Shown piece by piece: positions 46,601-58,156 of a DNA stretch of 64,000 bases. The notes below the pieces were generated by a model. It saw only the letters and a list, made by a program, of their open reading frames with translations, ran no database searches and was not told where the DNA came from. The stretch comes from Neolentinus lepideus HHB14362 ss-1 (lineage: Eukaryota > Basidiomycota > Agaricomycetes > Gloeophyllales > Gloeophyllaceae): NCBI GenBank assembly GCA_001632425.1, contig KV425631.1, positions 4,222 through 68,221 of the forward strand, given 5' to 3'. The translations under genes were made by a program, and so were the position numbers. Each line of letters begins with the position of its first letter. Position 1 is the stretch's first letter.

Positions 46601-47060
46601 AACCAACGGTAGACGACGGAACCACACCATACCAGATGTAGCTTTTCAGAGGTCGCCTCTTGCTTTGACCGGTCGACTGGCTCTTAATACTCGACATGGT
46701 CAAAACAGCAGTAGAGCACAAGTTACGGTAGGCCAGGGCAAAGTATGCTGTTCGTGATAATAGACCTTATACCAGGAACGTAAAGAAATGCAGCCATTAT
46801 GGAGTGGCATGGCATCATTGTTATCCAGCTTCCACACCGCCCAGAACAGGAAGCGCGTTGCGAATTACGATAGGCGGATACCACATACCTCCGAAGGTCA
46901 GCATGATAAGGTGCATTTTCACGATTCCTACACAGCGTGATCGGGCTAAGTTAGCACTGCGTGCGGCTCGACACCCAGAGACGCAAGCTAGGGGGTATAT
47001 CACGCAATGACAATTCATATTACATACTTCAGCGTCCAAATAGAGTCGACCAACTGTTGC
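43660..47060. repeat. Tandem duplication, unit 2 (transporter copy 2)
   Basis: Direct repeat of the preceding 3.3 kb with small indels, including about 100 bp extra near 43750-43850 in its 3' flank. Both gene copies have the same orientation. Confidence 0.92.
43958..46697 (-). pseudogene. MFS transporter, Dal5/Tna1-like, copy 2 (likely decaying)
   Basis: It has the same landmarks as copy 1, starting MSSIKSQSTGQSKRRPLKS (ATG at 46695-46697) and ending in ESKLKD with the stop at 43958. The central exons are intact (TGLFIIDGIITVPIGILGF; PSNTKPSALYTEAQLAMARK, an intron restored in frame between them). A net gain of 5 bp near 44110-44135, compared with copy 1, disrupts the last membrane helix just before LQKRDERRNRKY. 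The two problematic junctions of copy 1 are present here too (near 46490 and 46210). The extra lesion makes loss of function more likely for this copy. It is transcribed away from the dioxygenase genes. Confidence 0.65.
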
Positions 47061-47247
47061 ATAATAAATCCTTCGGATGAGGTGACCAGTTCCCATGCCT
47101 ATGATGAGCTTGCAGCTGACGTCGTGGAGACTCAGGAACTCGAGATAAAGAAGTTGTACAAAAGGGACTTAGGATGGCCTGCCTAAACCGACGTCGTTGA
47201 GGTTCAACCCGTAGCGGACTCACTCCCGAGAACCTTTGAATCGGAAA
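46698..47247. promoter_or_regulatory. Divergent promoter region between transporter copy 2 and dioxygenase 1
   Basis: 550 bp with no gene. The first 360 bp belong to the duplicated transporter unit, so both transporter copies share that upstream sequence. The last 190 bp before the dioxygenase are unique. Confidence 0.5.
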
Positions 47248-48976
47248 ATGCCGGTACCAGCGCCTGAGCTCGGTTCTTACAAGTTCGTCGAAGAGACTAA
47301 GGTACGCTCTATGAAAGTGGCGATGGCTGCCCCTTAGAGTGCTCACTAGAATACGAGTGCTCATCCATGCTTATACACTAACAGGAGAATCTCGACTGGG
47401 CCGAACTTGTCACGCTTGACCTGAGCAAATACGGTACTCCTGAGGGCAACAAGGAATTGGCACAATTTCTCATCAAGGCCCTCCGCGAGAAAGGCTTCTT
47501 TTATGTGAAGAACTTCAATATCTCGCAAGACCGCGTCAACAGACAATTTTCTTTGGGGAAGGAATTTTATGAGCTACCTTTAGAAGAGAAGCTTAAATAT
47601 GTACCTGATTTGGGTGAGTGCGGTTGGTATCCATCCGTTACTGAGATAGTCATACTGACATCTATACAAGATAATGGGAAATTCAATGGTTACACCCCTG
47701 CTGGTCGCTACCTGTAAGCCTACTCCTTTCACAAGTTGATCCACGTACTTAGTTCGCATAGTATTGATTCGACGTCCGGTCTGAGGGACCGCACGGAGAT
47801 CTACAATATTCCAAGTAAGCATTCGCGCATCCGTCCTCCGAATAATTGTTCTTATTTCGCTGTCTTAACGTATACTATCTGTGCATTTTACCTCCTCAGA
47901 GTTCAACGGTCATTTCCCTCATAATCACCCCTCGCCGGTCAAAGAGTCGCTTGCTGAGGTGGAGGAGTTTGCTAGGGTAAGTCTATACCACACGGTACGT
48001 TCGTTAATACTAATCAGTAACTCTCTTAGTCTCTGCATAGCGAAGTTCTCGATCCTCTACACGTGCTTTTGGCGATTGCTCTGGAGCTCCCGGAAGATTA
48101 TTTCACCAATATCCACAAGTATGAAGTGAAGAGTGAGGTATGTGCAGGTCATGTCTTATTATGATTTTGAACTTATATACCGGGTGTCAGGATCACTTGC
48201 GCTACATGAAATACTCCAGGTACTCACCTGAAGAGAACGCAAAGATGACCCATTGGGTGCCCGGCCACACCGGTACGCTGAATTCACGGATGGCATGTCG
48301 TCGAACTTACAGATGAATGTACAGACCTCGGTAGCTTTACCCTTCTCTTCCGCCAGCCTGTCGCTGCTCTGCAGATCAAGGACCATACTACGGGAGAATG
48401 GAAATGGGTGAAGCCTCAGGACGGTACCCTCACTGTCAACGCGTGTGATGCTCTGTCATTGCTCACTGGTGGCTACGTCAAGAGTACGATTCACCGGTAG
48501 GCGGATGCCGCATCATACATACCGAACGCAGCTCACGTAGCTGGATTGGCAGTGTAACGACCCCGCCGAAAGATCAGCAGCACGTTGACCGCCTCGGCTT
48601 GCTGTACTTCTCCAGGTTAGCGGTTTCTCTTCCCCAGATTTCCGCAGAAATTAATGTTCATGAGAAGGCCACACAATGACGTGAAGCTGGCTACCATCCA
48701 AGATTCACCTGTTCTCCAGCGTGAAGGATACACCCAGAATGAATTCGAAGCGAGCGGAAACCCTGTCCCTACGATGGAAGGTGAGTCGGCCGGATTCATT
48801 TCGGAGATGCTTGGGAACTGACGGAAGTGGGTGCAGAGTGGACTTTCGCGAAACAGAAATGGCAACGCACGCAGAAGGTGTTCTTCGATAAGAACCATTT
48901 GACCGCCACCATTCTTCCTGGCTTCAAGGAGAAGATATATGATGACGACGTGCGGACTGTAGAAGTTGCTGCGTGA
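47248..48976 (+). CDS. 2-oxoglutarate/Fe(II) dioxygenase, isopenicillin-N-synthase-like, copy 1
   Basis: Members of this superfamily oxidise small molecules with Fe(II) and 2-oxoglutarate. Eleven exons (47248-47301, 47385-47613, 47671-47713, 47762-47814, 47900-47976, 48030-48137, 48191-48272, 48325-48496, 48553-48615, 48668-48780, 48837-48976) give 1134 nt, 377 residues. The N-terminal DIOX_N part has LREKGFFYVKNFNIS and FYELPLEEKLKY. The iron ligands are His and Asp of PGHTDLGSFTLLF and His of KSTIHRV. The 2-oxoglutarate-binding arginine is in VDRLGLLYF, where the usual RxS is RxG. All splice sites are GT-AG. The substrate is unknown, and the nearest established relatives act in secondary metabolism. 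The gene is the first of a tandem pair of about 2.1 kb units. Confidence 0.93.
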
Positions 48977-49377
48977 GGTGCTTTCGTTTGGGAGAAGTTA
49001 CGACGGGGAAATGAATTGTACGCTGATTGCAAGAATCTGGCACAAATAAAAGATAAGATCTCAATGTGAAGAGCGCTCGGTTGAGATATGATGACCGCAA
49101 AGCCAAGTGACCAGCAGTAGTTGGATTGCGCTATTCCTGTTATAGTACGAAGCTGAATAAGCCGAATGAAGCCGTCCATTCTTGCACCATCACCTCCTGA
49201 GATGAGGTGCTCCTTGGAGGTGTCCTTATACCGCACGTCTCGGCGTTAGTAATATGAAGCATCCTGTCCGATTGTCCGAAGTAGGGAGATAAGCGTGCGT
49301 ACAAAAGACCTCGTCAGAGATCAACGGTGCTCGACGAGATACGAGTCCTTTAGTCTGCCTTTCAACATTTTCCCAAG
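48977..49377. other. Spacer between the tandem dioxygenase genes
   Basis: 400 bp holding the 3' region of copy 1 and the promoter of copy 2. The minus-strand frame covering part of it has no domain. Confidence 0.5.
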
Positions 49378-51034
49378 ATGGCTCCAGAACTAGGATCATA
49401 TCAATTCGTTACGGAGACGAAGGCAAGCTCGCTGTTCCTCGAGATCAGGCAGAAGCGTGACGCAGATCCCTATTGCAGGAGAACCTCGACTGGGCTGATC
49501 TCATAACGCTTGATCTTAGCAAGTACGGCACGCCAGAGGGCAACAAGGAGCTGGCTGACTTTCTCATCCGGGCGATCCGGGAGAAGGGCTTCTTCTATGT
49601 CAAAAACTTCAATATCTCGCAGGAGCGGGTGAACAGGCAGTTCGCCATGGGCAAAGAGTTCTATGAGCTGCCATTGGAGGAGAAGCTGAAATACGTGCCT
49701 GATCTTGGTATGCCCTTTGAAAGCAATATACAAGTTGACGACTGAGTCGCAAATATAGATAATGGTCAATTTAATGGATATACGCCGGCTGGTCGTCGTA
49801 TGTGAGTTCATAAGAGACGGATCGAAGATAAATGTTGATATGTCGGGTGTAGTATTGATGAGGCCACTGGCTTGAGGGATCGGATCGAGATCTACAACAT
49901 TCCAAGTAAGTACCATGATGTCCGCGTCCGAGACCATTCACTAACTGTTCATTCCATCCTTGCAAGAGTTCAACGGTTACTTCCCTCGAGACCATCCCGT
50001 TCTCGTGAAGGAGCGTCTCACTGAGATCGAAGAGTTTGCAAGGGTATGTGGCTCGGGACTCTCGTTGGTTTCTTTATTAACCCACAGTCCTAAAAGTCAC
50101 TTCACTCAGAAGTCCTTGATCCCCTCTTCGTTCTTTTGGCTATTGCCCTTGAACTGCCTCAGGACTACTTTACGAACATTCACAAGTATGAGGAGAAGAG
50201 TGAAGTAAGGCAATTGGCGCGTACCATGGAGTAGGAGTTCTGACCGTTAACGCTAGGACCATTTGAGATACATGAAGTATTCCAAATACTCTGCTGAGGA
50301 GAACGCCAGGATTCACCACTGGGGTCGGGGTCACACAGGTGAGTTGTTTTGGACTGAGATGATGGATTCACTCACAGGCGAACAGACCTCGGCAGCTTCA
50401 CTCTTCTCTTCCGACAACCGGTGGCTGCTTTGCAGATCAAAGACCATGCCACGGGCGAGTGGAAGTGGGTAAAACCTCAGGACGGTACTCTCACAGTCAA
50501 CGCCTGCGATGCTCTGTCCTTCCTCACTGGTGGCTATGTCAAGAGCACAATTCACCGGTAAGGCTGGGGAGATCTAGAGCCTCTTCGATGTGAATTAATG
50601 CGAGAATTAGAGTAACGGTTCCTCCCAAGGATCAACAGCACGTAGATCGCCTCGGCCTCTTGTATTTCTCGAGGTTTGTCGTTCATTTTATGTCACAAAG
50701 GTGATATTGAGAGTTCGTTAGGCCCCATAACGACATCAAATTGCACACTGTGAAGTCCCCAGTTCTTGAGCGTGAAGGGTACACTCAGAACGAGTTCGAA
50801 GCGAGCGGTAATCCTGTGCCAACGATGGAAGGTACGATACCACGTCAGTATCCCACCCGAAGAATGCTAAGGAGAATCGCAGAATGGACCTTTGCCAAAC
50901 AGAAGTGGCAACGCACACCGAATAGGAGCTACGCTGACAACACCTACCGGACTGCAACAATTCTTCCCGGTTTCAAAGAGAAAATTTATGACGAGCTGCC
51001 CACAGGTTCGGCAACAGTCTCTGTGTCTGCTTGA
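49378..51034 (+). CDS. 2-oxoglutarate/Fe(II) dioxygenase, copy 2
   Basis: Paralog of the preceding gene with the same exon order. It starts MAPELGSYQFVTETK, three residues shorter than copy 1. The core is LSKYGTPEGNKELADFLI, REKGFFYVKNFNISQERV, NGQFNGYTPAGR and LRDRIEIYNIP. The iron ligands lie in RGHTDLGSFTLLF and STIHRV, and the co-substrate region is VDRLGLLYFSR. The tail ends SATVSVSA, with the stop at 51032-51034. Intron 1 (49423-49478) begins with GC rather than GT (AAG-GCAAGC ... TGCAG), whereas copy 1 has GT at this place. All other junctions I joined are canonical. The copies differ mostly in the tail and in a few surface positions, so catalysis is probably kept in both. Confidence 0.92.
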
Positions 51035-51526
51035 GTGGGACCGCAAACGGTGCAAGCGTGCCATTATGCGAATGAGTAACGTACTACGAAAACTGAAGTA
51101 TGAGCCACTCACCTACTCACGTCGCCTCACTTTGATGGCTGTTAACTACATATATATGTATGTAAGAATAAAAAGAAGCAGGATCTTGTGTTTGCCTTGT
51201 GTCCGACCTTAAGCTACCTGAGATATCGATGAGTACTGGCCTGCGCGACGTAGACTCCTGTTCTGATATTTAACTTCTCCCACATTCAACACTAATCCTA
51301 TCGAGCTTTGTCGTGCATGTCCATATCCGTCGACCGTTTCCGTGGACGTTTCGTCGAGACAGCCTTTGTTTTCGAACTGTGGAGAGCAACATGAGCCACA
51401 TCTAGGTCTTGCGCGTGACACGCTGGTGGCCGGTGGCAAATTATCTGAAGACCGGATCGAATCCTCTTCCACACCTTCAACTATCCATGCGACAAGCATT
51501 CCTGGAATTATAGACACTCCTCTAAT
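51035..51526. other. Intergenic; promoter region of the importin gene
   Basis: About 490 bp without a gene. The frames on both strands show no domain. A TATATATATGTATG stretch at about 51148-51162 is the most AT-rich part. Confidence 0.45.
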
Positions 51527-54500
51527 ATGGCACAGATGTCAGGAACGAATGTCCTGCCAGTACTTTCTCTGTCGGACGTAGAGCAGGCCGCTCAAGTCAG
51601 TCATCATCCAAACTTCCAATCTCGCGCCCAAGCTCACGGGACTGGCGCAGTTAATACAACAAGCCTATGCACCAGCATCTGGCCAAGTGTCTGCGGAAAC
51701 CCAACGTCGGCTGCAGCAGGAGATTCTGGAAATCCAGAGGAGACCAGAGGCTTGGGGCTTGGTCGTGCCCTTTCTGGAGCATCAAGATCCGAATATCGAG
51801 TTCTTCGGTGCGCATACAATCCAGGTCAAAATTGCTAGAGACTGGTGCGTCTGTAACGGTGGTATTTATTGGAATGAATTATCATGAGTGTCTCGTCAGG
51901 GATCAGTTCCCCCAACACCGAGCTGTAGAGCTGAGAGACATTGTGCTGGGCTTGACAATCCGCGCAATAAATGCAGGGAGAAGTAAGGTCATATTGCGGA
52001 AGCTATACGTTTCAGTACGTGCCTACATGTCTTCATATTTCAACACGGTCTGACCTTACTTCCAGCTCACATCCCTTGCCCTGAAATTGGTCCCGAGTCA
52101 TCCCGACCAATGGCCTTCGTGGGTGCTCTCATCTGTCACATATCTTTCCGAAAACGGCGCCATAACGGAGCAAATTCTCGATTTTTTGGCCATCATAGCT
52201 GAAGAAATTGAGTCTGCCGATCTCTTACAACCCACAAGGTGATTTGTATTATTTGACAATGCTTCAAGGGCGTAAAGAGCTAAACTCTTCTCAGACTTCA
52301 AATGCGCCAAACATTACTCGACTCAATCTCAGCAGTTGTCCAGGGCATTACTGCGTCCATCGCGAAACCACCACATCAGCGCACACCGGGCGAGCTAAAT
52401 TCTGCCTTGAAGTGTCTCGAGGCGTGGATGCCGACTCTCCCCGCGAGGTGTGTGTCCCTACCCCTCCCTCCAATACTTCTTACGCCTACTCATCATTCAT
52501 GGGCCCTGCAGTGATCTAACACCGCTTATGCCTATTTTGATAAACCTTCTCGCACCGCAACAGCCCTCGCTGGAATTTGACGAGAACGTATTCGTGCCGG
52601 CGTCAGACGCGCTGCAGGCAATCATGTCCGAGTCGACGCTCTCTGATGGCTCAGGGAGCAAGTCGCTCACCGAGCCGCTGCTGTTGTGGATGCACACATT
52701 GGGCGGAAGAATTGTTGACGCTACACTAAGTAGTACGTCGGTGGACTATGACTATACCTACCTGACATCTTGCTCTTAGCTGGTTTTGCAGATGCCGTTT
52801 CGCACTCGTTCTGCAAGCTCCTAGCGGGCTTGGGCGATCACTCCACGTCTTATCTTGCCGCGCACCTTGCTTCGACCTCTCAGCCCGGACCCCTCTCTGG
52901 ATCGCCGCCCCTCCCCACCAAGTCGCAGCTCATCCAGAACTACCTCCGATTACTCCTCGCGTATACGTCCCTGCCAGGTTACTATGGTGTGGACGAGGAG
53001 GAAAGCGAGATGACGCTCGGCTTTTGGTACCTCTTCCAGGAGGCGCTGTGGAGCGTGGAGTACCAATTTGGGTTCGAGGAAGAGGAAGAGGATGATGGTA
53101 TCGATGAATCGGATCGTATGAGGGAGAGAGAGACGGAAAAGCTGGAGAGAGAAAGAGAAAAGAATCAGTGGACGATTGCTAGGGCCGTGTATGGTGAGCT
53201 GGTGAGGGTGCTTGAGCGGAAGGTGAAGTGGCCTAGTAGAGAGGAGCTAGGTGGGTGGACGAATGGTACGTCAATTATCCTTATTTTAGATTGCACTCTA
53301 TGGACTATGCTTCGACACAGATCAGAAAGACAAGTTCCAGGTGTGAGTACGTTATTTGTCTACTCGACACTCATGGCAATGGTGTTGACTGGTTGTTCCA
53401 AGCTATCGACGAGATGTAGGCGACACTCTAATCAACGCGTATGGTCATGTTGCTTTCTCCTACGATCAACTATACTAACTTACCCGTAGCTATTACATCC
53501 TACGCAACGATATGCTTGAATTCTACATCAACGGTATTCTCGAGCGACTCAACGCAAGGCGCGAGAATGACGGCTGGGAGGTAAGCCCTTTTATAGTACT
53601 GTTAACACATATATACGTCAACTATGATAATGTTAGGAAATTGAAGCAACGATACACTGCATCATGTCTATCCAGGAAGCGGTACCAGTCGAAGATAACG
53701 AACATCTCAGGTGTTTATTTGGTCCTGACATTCTCGGCCGTCTCCCTATCACTGGTCGTTATCGCGTACGAAGAACGATGCTCAGTTTGATTGGTGAATT
53801 CTCCAGTGTTCTTTGAATCACCAACTCAACCAGCTGATCTGATATTGAATAGGGACGTATGCATCGTGGTTCACGACGCAGCGCACACCACCTCCTGGAT
53901 CAAGTCAACCGTCGTTGCTGATGACTGCCGTGTCGTACGTCGCGAACGCGCTGCCAGAACCTTCGCTGTGTCTCCAGGCTGCAAATGCCTTGAGAGATTT
54001 GTGTGATGCCAATCGAATTGCGTTGGCACACCATATTGTTGCCTTTGGAGAGTTGCATGTAGGGCTGACCGGTATTCCAGTACGTTGCTTAATGTGCCCT
54101 GTCGAGGGAACTTCGTTGATCTGCTGCCAGGATACAGAGAAAGCGAAGGTTCTGCAGTCAATTGCCAGCGTTATTCAGGCATTATCGCCAGAGGAGGAGA
54201 TCCCGCTCATCGAGGTACGCATGCTTCGCTACCATCATGTATGGTCTTTAACTGTTGCTGCCAGACGATCGCAAGCCCCGTGGTCTCCAAACTGGTGGAA
54301 GCTCTCCAATCTTCAGCCCGAGTGAGTAAGTTTCGACTTTCTCGTGATTATGCATAGTTGACTCCTGATCTCAGCTTCCGGAGGAGGCCCGCGCCCTCGC
54401 TATCCAGCAGCTGCAGACCCTCACTGGCGTTGCGAAAGGATTGACTCGAACAACCGACGGGCTTGTTTCCCTCGATGATTCGGAAGAGGAGCGAGAAGCG

Positions 54501-55807
54501 CTCGAGCGCATGAATCGTGCTCGCGAAGATCCCAGAATGGTGAAGCTCCGCGAGGATCTGCTCAATGCGATCAGAGGCACGGTGGAGATCATGTCGACGG
54601 ATGCTAGCGTCAGTGATGTGCGTAAATGGCTTCTCGCGTCTACACTTAATTTGCGAAGACCTGACCCTATATGTATGACAGGCTCTAAGTGACCTATTTA
54701 AGTCAATAACGTCACTACCCGCCGATGCAACACTCATATCCCTACCGCCGGGGCCATTACTGGAGTTCGTTTGCATTGCCTCACAACGACAGCTCACAGC
54801 GGTCTGGCTATCCCTCGCGAGTATGTTGTTTCCGCAGTTGGATCCTCCACCCGCCATTACGACCTCTTTGGTGTCGACGCCTAGCCCTGAGAACTGGGTG
54901 GTCGCACTGAATGTACTGCCAGCGCTGCTGCAGGTCTCCCTCGCTTTCCTCAGTCAGCCAGAGGCAATGGAAGCAGTGCGTGTTCCCATCCGCTGTCTGC
55001 TGTGCTCCGACTTATTGACTCATATTGTATAAGAATCCTGATATTGTTCAGGCCTTCTTCTCTTGCATGGAAGCGGTAAGTGATTTAGTGGAGATTCCTG
55101 TTCAAGTGTCAAATTGATGATCTGTGAGTTCAGGTTGCTCGAATATTCACGAAGGCATTATACCAGCTTCCGGGCGTCATGCTGGATGCACTGATCGATT
55201 GCTCAAGGACTGCGCTCTCCTTGCAGGAACGCTACTCCCTGGTGTCATCGTGTACTTTCCTGGTGAGCCCGTTAAGTTGACGCCGTGTATCTTCATGCAC
55301 TGAGCTTCCGCAAAAGCACACGTTAGTAAATCGAACGACCCGAAGTGATGACCTCGAGGACGCCAAGTCTATCCTGGCGCAAAAACATGGAAGATTGATC
55401 ATGCAGGCTTTATTGTCGGGCCTGGCTGGTATAGCACCTAGATCAGCATCACCGAACTTAATCGATCTTCTGTCGATGTTGTTGTCACGATACCCTGCGG
55501 AGGGTCGTGCCTGGATGTCCGATATCTTGTTTTCGGTGGGTGTGGACATGTAGCACTCCTGGATGCATCACCTAAACTATGAGTATAGGACGATTTCATT
55601 GCATCCAAAGCAAGCAGAGAGGCGAAAGAGAAGTTCTTTAAATCAGTGACAAGGTGAGACACGTGCCTCTATCGAATCCGTCCACCCATTTGAAAGATCT
55701 ACAGCTCTCGAACCATCAAGAGAACGCGAGAAGCTGCTCAAGAATTTGTACTGGTAGCGAGAGGGCTAGAGAATTCGAGTTTTGGGTATTCCTCAGTCGT
55801 CGTGTAA
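51527..55807 (+). CDS. Importin-13/Kap122-like karyopherin (ARM/HEAT repeats)
   Basis: Importin-beta family members carry cargo through the nuclear pore, controlled by Ran. The first exon (MAQMSGTNVLPVLSLSDVEQ) joins over an intron to LIQQAYAP and the Ran-binding N-terminal repeats: QRRLQQEILEIQRRPEAWG, LEHQDPNIEFFGAHTIQVKI, LRKLYVSLTSLALKL, WPSWVLSSVTYLS and ILDFLAIIAEEIE. Alpha-helical repeats continue to the end, among them ALPEPSLCLQAANALRDLCD, IALAHHIVAFGELH, LQSIASVIQAL, LLEFVCIASQRQ and VARIFTKALYQLPGVMLDAL. An acidic, charged loop (EEEEEDDGIDESDRMRERE) lies near 53.1 kb. The last exon ends GYSSVVV with the stop at 55805-55807. More than 15 short introns are needed; I did not sum all of them. 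It could also be called a generic ARM-repeat protein, but the N-terminal layout fits importin-13. Confidence 0.85.
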
Positions 55808-56586
55808 TATGCTGCATTAATTTATACGCCACGCCTCACTGAAACTGAATGAATGTTGATAATGTTGTACAGGTGAACCCATTTCGATGGACGCACCATT
55901 CAACTTCAAGCTGTCAATCGCAAAGATACTCACGGCTACGACCTACAGCCATTCAGGTCGTCGCATCCATAGTAGGTTCTTCGAATAAATGTAACGTCGG
56001 TCCGCAAGGATCCTCGGACTCCGTGCGCGTGGGATAAGTACGCTTTTATAACGTATCAGACAGTCGCTCCAAATCTTGATCTAGCGCGATCACCTTGATC
56101 GCGGATGTTCTGCTTCACCTTCTATTCTTCTCATCAGGTTGTTAGTTATGGTTGTTACAGTGGGCTGGAGTTCAAACCATCACTCATCGGTTGCGGAGGT
56201 CCGGGTATCCTCGTCGATGCATCTGTGGATAGCCAAATGCCGTCATGATCTCGACTTCACAGATTATGTTGGGCGGACATCCGACATCCTTAACAGCGGA
56301 CAGAACGTGGCATCAGCGGCGTTGCCAAACGTGTGCTGATTTAGTGGTCTGGATTCTGGAGTGTGTCGGTTATACATCCAATATTGGGTTTGTGGTCGAT
56401 CATGGCATCTCCTTCCGCGAGGCATCGTCTGCGGCGCATCATGCACCGGAATTTGAAGCTACGGCACTTGTACTACTCATGCTTCGCTTCTGTTCCGAAT
56501 AAAAGCGACTCTGCCAGCTTGCCGCAGACGCGGGACCCACTTTTTCTTCGACCACACACCACAGATATTACTCGAAGGTCGGTGTA
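55808..56586. other. Intergenic; no gene recognised
   Basis: 780 bp between two plus-strand genes. Open frames at 56139-56339 and 56245-56502 show no domain and no splice partners. They may be remnants of another membrane-protein gene, but I cannot support this. Confidence 0.4.
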
Positions 56587-58156
56587 ATGACGAGCTGGTA
56601 TAGCGTAAGTTCACACTATTAGCCATTGGCATCGGGATGCTGATAGGCAGGTCAGACCCAAAGGGGCGACTTCATTGCTTTCTGGGTAAGTGACAGGTGA
56701 AATGCACATTCGACGTACAGGGCTGATACCCGTGCTTATATAGGTGATGAGCCTATTACTAGGTAGGACTCAGGCTTAGCTCAACAACATCTCAGGCCGT
56801 GCATGACAGTCGAACCGTCAGGCGTCTATGCAGTCATATTTGCGGCATCTCTGTACTTCCTCCTTGGCGAGAGGAGGTCCTCCCGAAACCACATGTATCT
56901 GGTGCCGACGACAGCTACTCTATTCATTATGGCCGCGGCACAAGTAGTCGTACAGTTCCTTCTCCTCTTGCTCACGAAGTTCAGCGAGGACGCCACGCTT
57001 GCACAAATGATGGATACAAATAACCTTCTCGAGACCGTAAACCTGTTCTTCACAGTAACAAATAAGTAAGTGCACACCTTACCTCTACAATGCGAATGGC
57101 ATGACGCTAATCAAATAATAGCCTGATTGCAGACTGTTTGCTGGTGAGTGCCTCGATGCCATCTCATCCGGTCACATTTCGTCGGGCTCTGATATTCTAA
57201 ATGCGAAGACCTGGCGTTGTTACAATATCTGCAGTAGGAAGATCATTACTGTAGCCGCTCCTTCTATGATACTTTTTATTGCCACAGGTAAGCAATTGAA
57301 GTTTCTTATGAGCTGAGTCTTACCGCCGTGATGTCAGTGGCTGGATATACAGCCTTCGGGCTGAGTATCAAATTCATAACGCTGACACGAGGTATCAGTG
57401 CCCAAGATATGACAGCCGCAGAAGCTATCCTCCGTTTGTACAAGATCTTTACTGGAGTTTTCTACGGCGCTACCGCTGTTGGTAATTTTCTCTTAACCAT
57501 ATTGATCGGTGCGTTGGAAGTATGAATCGTCGCTTCTATGCATGACTTTGTTCATAGCTGCCAAAATCCGGAGGACCACGAAACGTATCAAGGAGTCATC
57601 ATCGGTCATCGAAACGAGCTCATACATGCGCATCATTGCCATACTGTAAGAGAATCACAGATTAGAAATGCTGAGAGTCGCTGATAAATCTGCTACAGCG
57701 TCGAGTCAAGTGTGGCCCACACAGCCTGCCTGCTATTCGCGGCGATATTCACTGTTCATCAGTACACTGACATGACAGGTCGCTACGTATGTGCCCTCCA
57801 GTGCTCCTTCCTCTTGACCACCGGATCCTGAAAACAATGCCATTTCTAGATCATTGTTTCCGCGGCTGCTGGCATCTCCGCCGTAAGCTCTACTTGAAAT
57901 GCGCTTGTTTCGACCGGCTGTAACACTGACCTTTTCCGGCGAGCAGGGTGCCGGTCCAACGATGATCATCTTCATGCTTGCTATCGACAAGACCATCGAG
58001 CATCGCACCGACGTAAGCACCGCGCTTGTCTTCAACCGACCTTCGCTCTCAACCCCGGTCCTCGACATACGCGGAACTCGGCCGGGCTCGGATAGCAATA
58101 GCTATAATGACAAGGAGTATCATTATCAGTATCAGATGCAGTCCGCGGCAGTATAA
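56587..58156 (+). CDS. Seven-helix membrane protein of a basidiomycete-specific family
   Basis: Short exons join in frame. MTSWYS leads to TQRGDFIAFW, then VMSLLL and VEPSGVYAVIFAASLYFLLG (helix 1), then LVPTTATLFIMAAAQVVVQF (helix 2). ETVNLFFTVTNNLIADCLL is followed by TWRCYNICSRKIITVAAPSM (helices 3-4). Next are AGYTAFGLSIKFITL and FTGVFYGATAVGNFLLTILIG (helix 5), then VESSVAHTACLLFAAIFTV (helix 6) and IIVSAAAGISA-GAGPTMIIFM (helix 7). A cytoplasmic tail of about 50 residues follows. The NLIADCLL...RCY pattern and the helix-7 'GxxPTMI' match the family of the gene at 20.9 kb. Function is unknown. The start exon of only 18 nt was chosen because it is the first ATG that keeps the frame. Confidence 0.7.
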
